From NCBI RefSeq assembly GCF_009727055.1, contig NC_052355.1, positions 50,054,987-50,118,986 on the forward strand: a DNA stretch of 64,000 nucleotides, read 5' to 3'. Below the pieces are notes generated by a model. The model did not search any database, was not told the DNA's origin, and was given only the letters and a program-made list of their open reading frames with translations. The position numbers and the translations under genes were made by a program. Shown piece by piece: positions 35,640 to 45,800 of the stretch; the first letter of the stretch is position 1, and every line of letters starts with the position of its first letter. The DNA is from Benincasa hispida (Eukaryota > Streptophyta > Magnoliopsida > Cucurbitales > Cucurbitaceae).

Positions 35640-36441
35640 GAAATGTATAAAGATTATGTCATGGGTAAATTCGACGTCAAGTGGTCAGATGTAGATTTTG
35701 TAAAGACAACGAAAAACATTGGTGAACATTGGGTATTGATTGCATTTGACCTAAATATATGTTGATTGTTCATATTCAATTCACTATCGTCCATGACATC
35801 AAAGAAGAAGCTAGAGTCTTGCCTTGAACCATTGACTTACACCTTACTATCGCTCTTTCACTATTGTGACTTCAAATGTTGGAAGTTGGACATAGAAACA
35901 TCCCGTTGGAAAATATCCCGACCTACTACTACGAACACACAATACAAGTCGCTAGATTGTGAAATATTTGCAATCAAATTCTTAGAGCATTTGGTGACGG
36001 GTAGTGATCCTTCTGTAATCACTCAGGAGAAGATGAGTGACTATAGGTAAGGGTGTGCACGATTCGATTCGGTCCGATTTTGGACCAAACCATGAACCGA
36101 ACCAAAGTCCACGGTTCTCAAGTAAACAGAATCGTGGAAACCGATTTCCATCGGTTTTAGTTCTTGAACTGAACCAACCTGAATCAGTTCAGGTTGATTC
36201 GGTTCGGTTTATAACCAATGTTTTTTTTTTTAATTAGACAAAAAGATTGGGCTTATGGGCTTATGGGCTGATCAATATTACTTAATATTTAATAATACTT
36301 TTACTTAATATAATTTAATAAATATTAATATATAGGGTTGGTTCGGTTCTTCGATTTTGGTTGGTTTCTGCACACCCCTAACTATAGGATGCAGTTGGCA
36401 TGTTTGCTATGGGCGAACACTCCATATTATTGATGTATATT
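35640..36441 (+). pseudogene. MULE-borne Ulp1-like cysteine protease (C48) relic
   Basis: Peptidase C48 domain related to SUMO-deconjugating Ulp1. The His motif EHWVLIAFDL has its catalytic His at 35727-35729. The segment FNSLSSMTSKKKLESCLEPL carries Asn (AAT, 35778-35780) where active enzymes have Asp. QYKSLDCEIFAIKFLEHLVTGS keeps Gln and the catalytic Cys (TGT, 35958-35960), with Glu replacing the usual Gly after it. A stop lies at 35763. A 333-bp MITE (36048-36380) interrupts the frame; after it MQLACLLWANTPYY and a stop near 36429 resume the C-terminus in frame. The upstream region (~35070-35640) carries weaker similarity to the same gene. It is inactive on three counts. Confidence 0.82.
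36048..36380. mobile_element. hAT-like MITE inside the Ulp1 relic
   Basis: 333-bp element with ends TAAGGGTGTGCA and (reverse complement) TAGGGGTGTGCA. It is bounded by perfect 8-bp duplications ACTATAGG (36040-36047 and 36381-36388). The TSD length and absence of coding sequence fit a non-autonomous hAT element. The inside has repeated ggttcggtt/aaccgaacc motifs able to form hairpins. Its removal restores the Ulp1 frame. Confidence 0.9.
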
Positions 36442-36514
36442 TTACATGTAATGTATATAAATCTCAATGTAATTTTACATGTGATGTATATAAATTGTCA
36501 GTGTAGTTTTACTA

Positions 36515-36960
36515 ACACGTTAAGTAAGAGAGAGTGAGATTAGCGAGAGTGATACTAAGAGAGAGTGAGACATTTACAGAAATGATGATAAAGAGATATA
36601 AACATGTTAAGTAACGTTACTAGAGAGAGGAGATTAGCGAGAACGACACTAAGAGAGAGCGAGACATTTACAGAAATGATGATAAAGAGATATAAACATG
36701 TTAAGTAACGTTACTAGAGAGAGTGAGATTAGCGAGAGTGAGACTAGCGAAAGCGACACTAAGAGAAAGAGAGACATTTATAGAACAAGTCGTAAAAAGA
36801 TATAAACATGTTTACTAACATTAATATAGAGAGCGAGATTAACCAGAGCGACACTAAGAGAGAGCGAGACATTTACAGAATGCGTCATAAAGAGATATAA
36901 ACATGTTTAGTAACGTTACTAGAGAGAGCGAGATTAGCGAAAGCGACACTAAGAGAGAGG
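36515..36960. repeat. ~94-bp tandem array between the two MULE genes
   Basis: About 4.5 units with gacatttacag at 36569, 36663, 36773 and 36868 (periods 94, 110, 95). Each contains agagagcgagattagcgagagcgacactaa-like text followed by atataaacatgttaagtaacg. It lies where the two convergent MULE genes end. Confidence 0.9.
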
Positions 36961-38705
36961 GAGATATAAACATTTGGATCTCGACCAACTTTTGTACATA
37001 GAGCATACAGTGAGGATTAAAAGTGGCTCATGAAAATCAAACTTGACCAACATTTGAATCATTTTGACTATGTTCAGTATGTTGCCCGGACATGAGCGGT
37101 TCACTGTAGTTTTGTCAATTATGCCCATAATTCCCACACCTACCACATTTTATTTGTCTGCAATGTTCTTCTCTCGATGGTATTCTTCGTATTCTTTGTC
37201 ACCTGACCTGTACCACTCTTCTAGAAGGTGCAACATTCTTTTCTACATATCTTGGAGATCTCTTCCATTCAGATATGTGGCCGAGAAGATTTAAAGGCTC
37301 TGCATCAGCCATAAGGGAGTCAACACTATAAAATAAACTGCAAAGACTTCAAATGGGGATGTTTCATTCCCGGGCAGCCACAATTGCATGTGAATATGGG
37401 ATACCGAGTGAGTCAAATTCCTTACACGTGCATTCCTTTGTATGAAGGTTCAAAATATCGTCAAATCGATTGTCCCATAAATGGACTCTATAACAATCAA
37501 TCGGCTCAAGTCGATATCATCTGCCCTTATCACACTCACTTGCTAATCAGTTTTCACAGTAGTCCGAGTGTAACTTTGTTCGAGATGACCAATAATTTCT
37601 CCATTCATAAAACCATGACTGGATGAGGCCTCGAACATGTTCCAATAAGCACATTATGGGCAACTATAATTATTCTTTAGTCAAAGAATTAAAAACACTC
37701 TGTACTATTGGACGTCATGTTGTTGTATCTTCGTTCTGTTTAGTAACACTTACCCACCTTTCAAGATTGATATCCTCCAAATATTTTGTTACAATACCAT
37801 CTTGAAAACTACGAAGTTGGTCCCAATGTGCTTGGAACTCTGACATGTGGAATGCCTGGCTGTATCCATGAACATCTCAACAACCATATTGTCTTTCAAG
37901 TTTGAAATAATATTATTTTCTATGTGGTACGTGCACAATCCATGAAATACCGTAGGAAAAACTGCACAAATGGCATTGCCAATAGATACCGCCTGATCGA
38001 ACACGAACACCAAATTAAAGGGTTTTCCAATGGCACACTTTAAATTCGACATAAACCATTTCCATACTCGATCAGTTTCATTGTCCACTATGGCATATGC
38101 TAGTGAGTATATTTGGTTGTTACCGTCCATGGAAATGTCGACCAACATGGCCTCTTTGTATTTCCCTTTTAAATGCGATCCATCAACAATTATCACAGGC
38201 CGATAACTTGAAAAACCTCTAATACAAGGCCCTAATGCCATAAACATGTACTTGAAATGCACATCACTTTCAAGTTCGATTTCAAACCTTGTACCTGGAT
38301 TCTCGATTTTTAACGCTTCACCTTAAGCATGTAAAACGGCATATGACTCTTGTGGAGTACCCCTAGCAAGAGCATAAGTGGTTTTCCTTGCATGTCATTG
38401 CTTATTTATGGTCATGATTCAAAATTCTAATAGAACATGTGTGCGATCGCATATATTTTGTGAACTTAAATATATCACACCCTGAGATTTTCACTGCACG
38501 AAGGCTCCACTTACAATTCTCCCCAATACATTTGACAGTGAACAAAGACTTACTTGACTTCCTTACCTATATTCAAAATTATTGTTTATGGATAGAATAG
38601 ACAATCTCATTTTTAAGTCACTCTTACTAAAAAAAGTTGACCAACTTCAACATCTGTCTCAGATAAGGAGGTACTAGACATAATCAATTATCCTCTATGA
38701 TATGA
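36960..38705 (-). pseudogene. mudrA-like transposase relic, central and C-terminal part
   Basis: Minus strand, high to low coordinates. The N-terminal DNA-binding region reads KSLFTVKCIGENCKWSLRA near 38540. The MULE transposase domain in the open frame 38262-37789 includes PVIIVDGSHLKGKYKEAML (first catalytic Asp), LVFVFDQAVSIGNAICAVFP (second Asp) and HGLCTYHIENN (the C..H motif). After a frameshift near 37860 it continues as SEFQAHWDQL and VTKYLEDINLERW. A SWIM zinc finger near 37400-37440 reads KECTCKEFDSLGIPYSHAIV, with Tyr in place of the third Cys. Stops and frameshifts make it non-functional. The 5' part lies beyond a solo LTR at 40773-41270. Confidence 0.85.
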
Positions 38706-38707
38706 AG

Positions 38708-38951
38708 ACATGGAATTCAATCCTACTGATCTCTCATTAACAGCCACTACAGGTCCACGCATCTCTTAGGACCACAACCTATAGAATTCAATCTTATTGA
38801 TCTCTCATTTTCAGCCACGAAAGGATCACGCTCTTTTGAAGGACCATAATCCATAGAATTCAGTCCTATTGATTTCTCATTACTACCATAAAAGATCATG
38901 TTCTTCTAAAGACCAAAATCCATGAAGTTAATCCTGCTGATCTCTCGTTAC
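38708..38951 (-). repeat. ~70-bp coding tandem repeat in the transposase gene
   Basis: Three and a half units starting near 38708, 38771, 38841 and 38910. On the minus strand they read as repeats of the type NERSIGLNSMDYGPSKERDPFVA, so this is a peptide repeat in the variable N-terminal region of the transposase. The units are diverged and partly frameshifted. Confidence 0.7.
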
Positions 38952-40772
38952 CAGTATTGACTTGCTAGAATTGATGCTAAAAGATATGTTATGCTATGCT
39001 CGAAATGATGCGATATTACTTCTAGATATGCGTTAATTATGAATATTCTTGTAGTATTCCATGCGTTGTCACAAGTTTCCTTACGTTGGAACCAAGTGTA
39101 ATTCCACCGCAAGTTTCTCGTGTGATCTGAGGTCGAACACAGGGACTTTTTGAGGTTTTATGAATATTCTTGTAGTATTCCATGGTATGTTTTGTGATAT
39201 ATGCGACTAGGTTTTTCAATCTTTAAAGAGTGTTTTGTACAAGTATATAAAAGTGTGGAAAGTAAAAGGAAACATAAACAAATGCGATAATAAATAAAGT
39301 ACAGTAAACCTAAACTAGATATACAAGATACAGACTTCATGATACAAAATGCTGGGGTCCAAGTTGGCTTGAAGGTTATGCAATAACATAGAATGCGACG
39401 ACAAGTCTTATGTACAACCAGAAAGACAAAGATAACTAATATAAACAGCGCAAGTTTCTTAATTGCGTTGAAGCTATAAGTTCAGTTCCGTTTTTCTTCT
39501 TGTGCGTACACCTTTCAGTGATCGGCCGTGCTCTCACATGTTTGGTGAAACAGAGACGAACATACTGAATGCAAGGTTGCTTCCATGTCTGGAAGTACTA
39601 CTCGCTTTAGTTAACACATTCTTCTAACCTTCTCTCGATAGATTAGAATGGCATATTTACTTCTGCTCTCACAGGTGAAGATGTCGTCTAGCATGTCTTA
39701 GGCTAAACGCGTTTACCTCTTTAACACAAGTTAAGTACTCATTTAATTCATATTAACTACCAGGGATTAGGAAGACATCATGGGGAAAGTGATTAACAGA
39801 GGAACGGAAGTAGAGAGAAAATGGGATATGAAGCAATCGAAACATTTAATATATCTATTAAGCGTTTGATACATGGTATGAATGAAGAGATAAAGAAGGT
39901 GAGATACAATGAGGAAAAGAGATAGAACAGATACAAACAAGCGCCAACATCTTGGCACTGATTCGGGTGGAGATCTGCTTTCCGGATTGGATGGATCATA
40001 TGGATGGATGAGCTTCCCTCTCAAGCTTATTCAACTGGTAGCAGGGTTTTCAACACAGAGCTTCTCGGCGGGTATTTGGCAGAATAGAACTGAGACTCAC
40101 CTCTCGGCCTTATCTTGTCTTCTTCCCGGATTTCTTCAGTTATGCACTCAACTCAGCCTTTCCTCTCAACACTTTAGTAGAAATTAGCCCCATATCCAAT
40201 AGCATATTTTTTTCTGAAATTTATGGGGTATTTATAGGTGAGGATCTTTGATTCCGACCTTGTGGTCCCCACTTGTTATGAAAATTCTGAAGATGGAAGG
40301 ATATTATTCCTTCTGTTATGCAATTAGACTGTCAATTCTGCACAATCGTTAGTTGTACACGTGTCTCAATCCTCCGCTTTTGCGTTGCTCAGCTATATCT
40401 TTCGATTGTGAGTTCGCATGCGGTGTTGTTTTTATTACCACATGCGGTTGAAAGTTAGCTTTGGATCGACCGTCGCATTACGCCATCATTGCGTTAATCG
40501 TCTCTTCATTGTTGATTGACGGGCCCATTGTGACAGAGATGCGTTGATTAGTTCTTTTTTAGCCTTGAGCGTAAGCGGTGACTCGGTTTCCTGCAAAACA
40601 GATTAAAACCTCATTTTCTTCCATCTTAAAAATATTAGTGGGTGTAATTGCGATAATTTATAATTATTGTATTTCGAAGCTAATTTTCATACAATTGGCA
40701 CATATTTATTCTCTTTTGGCCGCAATATCTAGATAAGACAGTATAAATAACTTGTATTTCTACAAGTTATCA
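38952..40772 (-). mobile_element. Solo LTR (gypsy-like family Y) inside the transposase
   Basis: The minus strand starts TGATAACTTG at 40772 with a perfect 24-nt hairpin (40747-40770). The TATA box TATAAATA is at 40229-40236 (minus). The far end near 38952 is approximate. The block cacaagtttccttacg..ggaaccaagtg at 39068 is shared with 10540-10580 and (inverted) 53440-53470. No gag, PBS or pol is attached. Transposase sequence lies on both sides, so the LTR inserted into the MULE. CCAAG follows at 40773, but no matching duplication was found at the other end. Small ORFs in it are not genes. Confidence 0.75.
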
Positions 40773-41270
40773 CCAAGCACAAGTCTGTTACATTGAGTTT
40801 CTCTTTTCAAGTTCCATGGATAGTGTCGTCATTGTCTATTGATAATGTTGATGGCTACATGTTCGTAGACAATGAAATATCATTCTCTTCTCGATTAAGC
40901 TCATATGCTTCTTCGTATTGTTTGTCTACCCCCGTATCATCATAACTCATATTTACATTTCCATCATGGTTCGATTTTAGCATTACAAATAGTTGAACTC
41001 TACAAAGATCTTTCCGAAAAAGAAGGAAGCGAACATCACCATCGTTCCATATGTACTATGGAAGGTCTTCATAGTCAAGCTTATATTTAGCTCTCATGAT
41101 AACATCAAACTCTGAAGAACTTACATTTGTAACCCTATAAATGTGGCCTTAAGTTCTTTGTACTTTAATGTAATAGACACAATAATTCCTGTTAACTCGC
41201 CTCCAATATATAAATTTTGGTTCTCATCCCAATCACTTTCGCATCGAATTAGTAGACACTTTTCTGTCAT
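40773..41270 (-). pseudogene. mudrA-like transposase relic, N-terminal part
   Basis: The probable start is ATG at 41270 (MTEKCLLIRCESDWDEN), followed by YIGGELTGIIVSITLKYKEL, the typical beginning of plant MULE transposases. A frameshift follows, then MRAKYKLDYEDLP, a stop, and YIWNDGDVRFLLFRKDLCRVQLFVML, then EEAYELNREENDISLSTNMQPSTLSIDNDDT near 40830. It continues across the solo LTR into 38951 and below. At least two breaks occur before the LTR. Confidence 0.8.
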
Positions 41271-41335
41271 CCTACAAAGCAAGAGAACATTTTTCATTAA
41301 GTTGTACAAGCAGATGAATATCGTCTAATACACGT

Positions 41336-41452
41336 GGATCTCTCTCATTGTTACTCTCTTTTGCTCTTGCTCTTGTGACTCTCATTGTCGCTCCTTCCCG
41401 CTCTCGCGCTATCGAGCGTTCTTGTTGTCGCTCTCTCTTGCTCTTTCTCTCA
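41336..41452 (-). repeat. Subterminal GAGAG array, inverted partner
   Basis: Plus-strand ctctcattgt/cgctctct/cttgctctt repeats, the complement of the gagagcgaga array at 33470-33675. Confidence 0.7.
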
Positions 41453-41849
41453 AAACCTTAAACCCTTGGTAATAATCGTTGTCGCTTTCGTTATGCTATT
41501 TTCATACCTTTTTTGAGACCACATTCCAACAAACACCAATGAAACCACATTCTAGAAAAGTTCGTTCCTTATGCAAAACCCGTTCTAAAAATTCCGTTTG
41601 GTTCTGAAAAACTTTGTTCAGGAAAACCTCGTTCAATAAATCTCCGTTCAACAAAATCATAGTTCGAATGAAGTTTAGATTTTAAAGAATTCACCATTAT
41701 ATGTTTAGCGTGTTAACGATTTAATATTTTAAACAGATGATTTCGTGAAAATTGTCAAATCATTCGTACACCGACAAACAATCACACCATGATGGAAGAG
41801 AGACAGCGGGAGCGAGACCAATTTCATGAGGAGCAATTCCTGTTATAAT

Positions 41850-41920
41850 GATGTTAGCGGAGGGTCGATTGACATTTTTTTAAAAATGGGGTCATTTGGC
41901 ATTATGAGCCCAAATTTTCC
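41850..41920 (-). repeat. MULE right terminal inverted repeat
   Basis: The reverse complement starts GGAAAATTTGGGCTCATAATG and pairs with the left end. It is followed by TSD TTTTAAAAG (41921-41929). Confidence 0.8.
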
Positions 41921-42241
41921 TTTTAAAAGCTACGATATTACTCTTAAATTTATGGTGGTTTCAAAACTATGATTGAAATAAAAAAATCTTTATAATTTGA
42001 GTTAGAACTACTTGATGATGATCTCAAATAATCTGTTGATCTAAATTTTCTTTGTGGATCACTATCTTGAAAGATATTATTAATATACTTAGTATGATAT
42101 ATTTTGGAAACAAACGAAAAAGTTTAAGAATATTTTTTTATAATTTAATCATGAAATTTTTACCAAACATTTTTCAAATTTTAAAAAAAATTAAAAAAAT
42201 AAAAAGGATCGGAATCCTATCGTGTACTGAAGGAGGGGGAT

Positions 42242-42281
42242 TGGGCCGGTGGATCTCGGAGTATTGACTTTGGGTGGGCCC
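42242..42281 (+). promoter_or_regulatory. Site II-like elements upstream of ARP3
   Basis: TGGGCC at 42242-42247 and TGGGCCC at 42275-42281, about 100 bp before a TATA-like sequence. TGGGCC/T motifs (TCP-bound site II) are frequent in promoters of broadly expressed plant genes. Their role here is inferred. Confidence 0.5.
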
Positions 42282-42362
42282 AGGAAGTAGAAGAATGAGA
42301 TCGGACGGCTCGGAAGGTCCATGGGTGGTGAAAATCCAAGGGTGGAAAATGAAGGGATGGCA

Positions 42363-42368
42363 TATATA
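42363..42368 (+). promoter_or_regulatory. Possible ARP3 TATA box
   Basis: TATATA in gcatatatacctg. If used, transcription would start near 42395 and the ARP3 leader would be about 450 nt, including both upstream ORFs. Confidence 0.4.
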
Positions 42369-42575
42369 CCTGCCTTTCTGACAAAATCGTCCGCTCCAAA
42401 AAAGCAAAGGCCCCAACCCCGAAGAAACCCACAGAGAGGTCGGCCAAGTGATTGAGTTTTGTTTGATTGCGAAGAAAAGCATCGCAAAAATTCATACATA
42501 CATACAGATGATGATCATGAAGTTTCTTCCAGTTTCTTCATTCCTTAATTCCCCTTAGTCAGATTACAATTGAAA

Positions 42576-42722
42576 ATGGCTGTTGCTTTTATCCATTACA
42601 AGCTATCAAGCTGTGCGTTGAGTCGCTCCTTTCGCTTGCGATCCAAGTCTGCAACTGCTCCTTCAACCTCCACCTCTTCTTCTTCTTCTTCCTCTCTTCC
42701 GCGCTTTTCCGAGCGCCTTTGA
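42576..42722 (+). CDS. Upstream ORF 1 in the ARP3 leader (48 aa)
   Basis: ATG in the strong context gaaaATGGc (A at -3, G at +4). It encodes 48 residues beginning MAVAFIHYKLSSCALSRSF and continuing with a Ser/Thr-rich tract. The N-terminus is Ser/Arg-rich without acidic residues, like an organelle-targeting peptide, but nothing else supports such a role. It ends in TGA at 42720-42722, whose last base is the first base of the next upstream ATG (TGATG). The start context is better than that of ARP3 itself (cccgcATGGa), so scanning ribosomes could be diverted. Whether this region is transcribed cannot be told from sequence. Confidence 0.4.
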   Translation: MAVAFIHYKLSSCALSRSFRLRSKSATAPSTSTSSSSSSSLPRFSERL

Positions 42723-42874
42723 TGACCATGATCCTCTGTCTTCAACCTTATTCCGGATCTCAGTTGCAGGTCCACTCCCATAACCAGAATCTCGATATCA
42801 TCCTCAACAACAACGACCCTCGTCATATTCTCCCTTTTCCCGCATGGACCCCGCTGCTTCTCGTCCCGCTGTAG
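42722..42874 (+). CDS. Upstream ORF 2 overlapping the ARP3 start (50 aa)
   Basis: Starts at the ATG overlapping the uORF1 stop. A second in-frame ATG lies at 42728. It ends in TAG at 42872-42874, 31 bp inside the ARP3 coding exon and in another frame. No protein family is recognised. If translated, it would block initiation at the ARP3 ATG at 42844, since ribosomes would end downstream of it. Confidence 0.35.
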   Translation: MTMILCLQPYSGSQLQVHSHNQNLDIILNNNDPRHILPFPAWTPLLLVPL

Positions 42875-45800
42875 TAATAGACAATGGAACCGGGTACCCT
42901 TTACCGTTCTACGGAATACCCAATTTGAATTTCGATTCTCAATTTCATTTTTGTCGGTGTTTGTTGACTACTGCCTCTTTGGTTAATGCTTGCTTTCTCT
43001 GACTTTTTGTTTTTGTTGTTTCAGATATACTAAAATGGGGTTTGCCGGCAATGTAGAGCCGTGTTTTATTGTTCCTAGTGTAGTTGCAGTTAATGAATCG
43101 TTCTTAAACCAGTCGAGAAACTCGTCAAAAGCAAATTGGCTTGCGCAGCATAATGCTGGTGTAATGGCAGATCTTGATTTCTTCATTGGAGATGAAGCGC
43201 TTGCGAAGTCGAGATCTAGTAGTACTTATAATCTTAGCTATCCAATTCGAAATGGTCAGGTTTACAATTGGGATGCCATGGAGCGGTTCTGGCAGCAGTG
43301 TATATTCAATTATTTGCGGTGTGATCCGGAGGATCATTATTTTCTTTTGACCGAGAGTCCCCTTACGGCGCCCGAGAGCCGAGAGTATACGGGTGAAATA
43401 ATGTTCGAGACATTCAATGTTCCAGGGCTTTATATTGCTGTCAATTCCGTGCTTGCTCTTGCCGCTGGTTATACTACATCTAAGGTTGGTGTGTTATTTG
43501 AAGCCATTTCTAAATCTTTTTGGACGCAATTTCATAGCACTGGGAAATATAGTTCTTCATTTATGAGATTATAAGCACAATTTATGCAGCTTTTAAGTTT
43601 AGAAAAAAGAAAAAGGAAAACTCCAGGAAGCAGTTGCTTGTCCTTGGAGGCTTTCCCTGTAAGGTTTTAGAGTTCATCAAACATGTGGATGATAATAATG
43701 GCAATGGACTAAAATAAAAGATAGCATCCATTTATCTTCTTTTAGCGTGGACTTGTATTTTGGTCATGTTTGGGAGTGTTTCTAAATTGGTCAAAATCAC
43801 TTATGTTAATTTGAAAATCACTTTGAAACATAATTTAATCATCCAAAACCCCTTTATGATGTGAAAATTGCATTTTAAAGTGTAAGATTAAATATTAAAT
43901 TAATTTTAAGTGATTAACAGATTCTTTGGAGTGATTTTGAACATTACAGGGTGATTTTAACTATTCCAAAATTAGTCCCAAACATGCACTTCTTCTTGCT
44001 TTTGCCCTTGTCAACATGGCACACATGCACATACTTTTACTACCATTCCCAAATCACTCAACATGTGTTTGAAGATCCATTGTTTTTATGTATTTGTTTC
44101 TGTTGTCATGTCTTTAAAAGAAATCGGTTTGATTGTGTCATCATTTTTACTCATCGCGGATATTATTTAACGTGTCTGTCTATTTCTCGATAATGAATTT
44201 ATGTTAATCTTTGGGTCATGAATTGACAAGTAGCTTGTCTTAGTGTGAGATGACAGGGGTTGTAGTGGACGTTGGAGATGGAGCTACTCATGTTGTGCCT
44301 GTTGCAGATGGATACGTCATTGGAAGCAGCATTAAGTCAGTTCCCATCGCTGGCAAAGACGTGACTCTCTTTGTCCAGCAGCTCATGAAGGTAGGTTGTC
44401 TCTCTCTAGGGCTCTTCTTCTCCTGGTTGAAGAATTATACTTTGGTTGTTTGGAGGGTCTAATACAATGCTTGTGGTCAAATCCTGTCCATGTCAATTGC
44501 TAATATCTTATCTATTTATCATTGTCCAGCTATTTATTACTGGAAAATTTTAGGAATATGGAAATATTTGGGAGAATTATCTTTCGTTAAGCTTTTCATC
44601 ATTTGATCCTTATCCATGATTTTTTCTGTTTACTAGTTATCCTACACTATTTATGTGTGCTTCTTTTCTTGTTTGACATCCATGTTGGAGATTCTGATAA
44701 GAATTTTTTTGGGAGTGGTATTGATGCTCCAATATCCATGGCTGCCAAGTTTCCTTGGTTAGTTTGTTCTTCCTTACTAAGAAACTTCATCAAGTGGCCC
44801 TGTCTCTGGATATAATTAAGTAGTGGCCTATATAGATAGAACTTTCTGGGTAAAAAATGGGGATAATAGGCATTGTTCTGTGATGTTCTGCTTCATTTTT
44901 TAATATATGTTGTGCAATATTGTTTTTGAAGTTGCTAACATGAGCATAGCTCAATGGTTAGGTCATTTTGATTCCTCTAAGAGTTTGTAGGTTAACACAT
45001 CATGTGTTGTAATATTTTTCAAAAGAATATTGTTCTTGAAGTTCAATATTTGTGTACTTTGAGTTTCACATCTTTGTTGTACTGGATATCTTGATATCAG
45101 AAGTTACTTAGATCGAGGATATAAGAATGTTTTGAGATTTTTTTTCATTCATGCTAATTTATAAAATGAGCTGTTGCCTATTGATGAGTTCACAAACTCT
45201 TGCAATTTACCAATGTTTCATTTAGGAAAGAGGAGAAAATGTACCACCTGAGGACTCTTTTGAAGTAGCCCGAAAAGTGAAGGAAATGTATTGCTATACC
45301 TGTTCTGACATTGTCAAGGTTGGAACTTTACTATACTTATTTGATAAGTCTTGGTTGGTAGACAGAAATCAAGACAGCACACTTTTAAGATTTATTTCAA
45401 TCAAAACTTGGTTGAAAGTAGATAACATGTTTGTCAACCTATTCTTTATTTCTGTTATAGTTTTGGTTACCTTGTCGTTGATTCTCTGCACAGATGATTT
45501 GAGGAGGTAGTTTGTGAATTGTTGATTTCAGGAGTTCAATAAACATGATAAAGAGCCAGGCAAGTATCTAAAGCACTGGAAGGGTATTAAACCCAAGACT
45601 GGCGCACCATATTCCTGTGATATTGGCTATGAACGATTTCTTGGTCCTGAGGTTTGGTTTTTTCTGAATTGCATGCTTGAGTTAGGCTATGATGATTAGA
45701 GAATTATTTTAATTCTGTTGTTCACTTTGCAATTGTAATTATTGTCACCGTAGTGCTGAACTGTTTTGGCAATGTTGATCTACAGGTGTTCTTCAATCCT

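Larger units (their letters stand above)
33018..41920 (+). mobile_element. Ulp1-carrying MULE (Mutator-like element)
   Basis: An 8.9-kb Mutator-like DNA transposon. The left end GGGAAATTTGG (33018) and the reverse complement of the right end GGAAAATTTGGGCTCATAATG (41920) open terminal inverted repeats of roughly 90 bp. They share CATAATGCCAAATGACCC-like and GTCAATCGACCCT-like blocks; the left one has ~20 extra bp. Flanking 9-bp duplications are TTTTAAAAA (33009-33017) and TTTTAAAAG (41921-41929). Inside are two convergent genes: DUF1985/Ulp1 protease (plus, 33766-36441) and mudrA-like transposase (minus, 41270 to ~36960). MULEs with Ulp1 genes are known in melon, Arabidopsis and rice. Both genes are broken here. 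Confidence 0.88.

Noticed and set aside
36515..36960. Regular repeats considered as a CRISPR-like array
   Set aside because: The units are contiguous ~94-bp tandem repeats without distinct spacers, inside a plant transposon.
39767..40187. ORFs on both strands around 39.8-40.2 kb
   Set aside because: Inside the family Y solo LTR; no protein similarity and no conservation with the other LTRs.
42174..42499. Three overlapping minus-strand ORFs just upstream of ARP3
   Set aside because: The region looks like a GC-richer promoter; the translations (Phe/Pro/Ser-rich) show no family pattern and the strand is opposite to ARP3.
42596..42826. Minus-strand ORF with a Glu/Arg-rich tract
   Set aside because: Shadow of the CT-rich ARP3 leader; low-complexity translation.
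44941..45000. tRNA gene
   Set aside because: Only the A box is good; the B box is degraded, there is no cloverleaf, and the 18-bp TSDs show a SINE.
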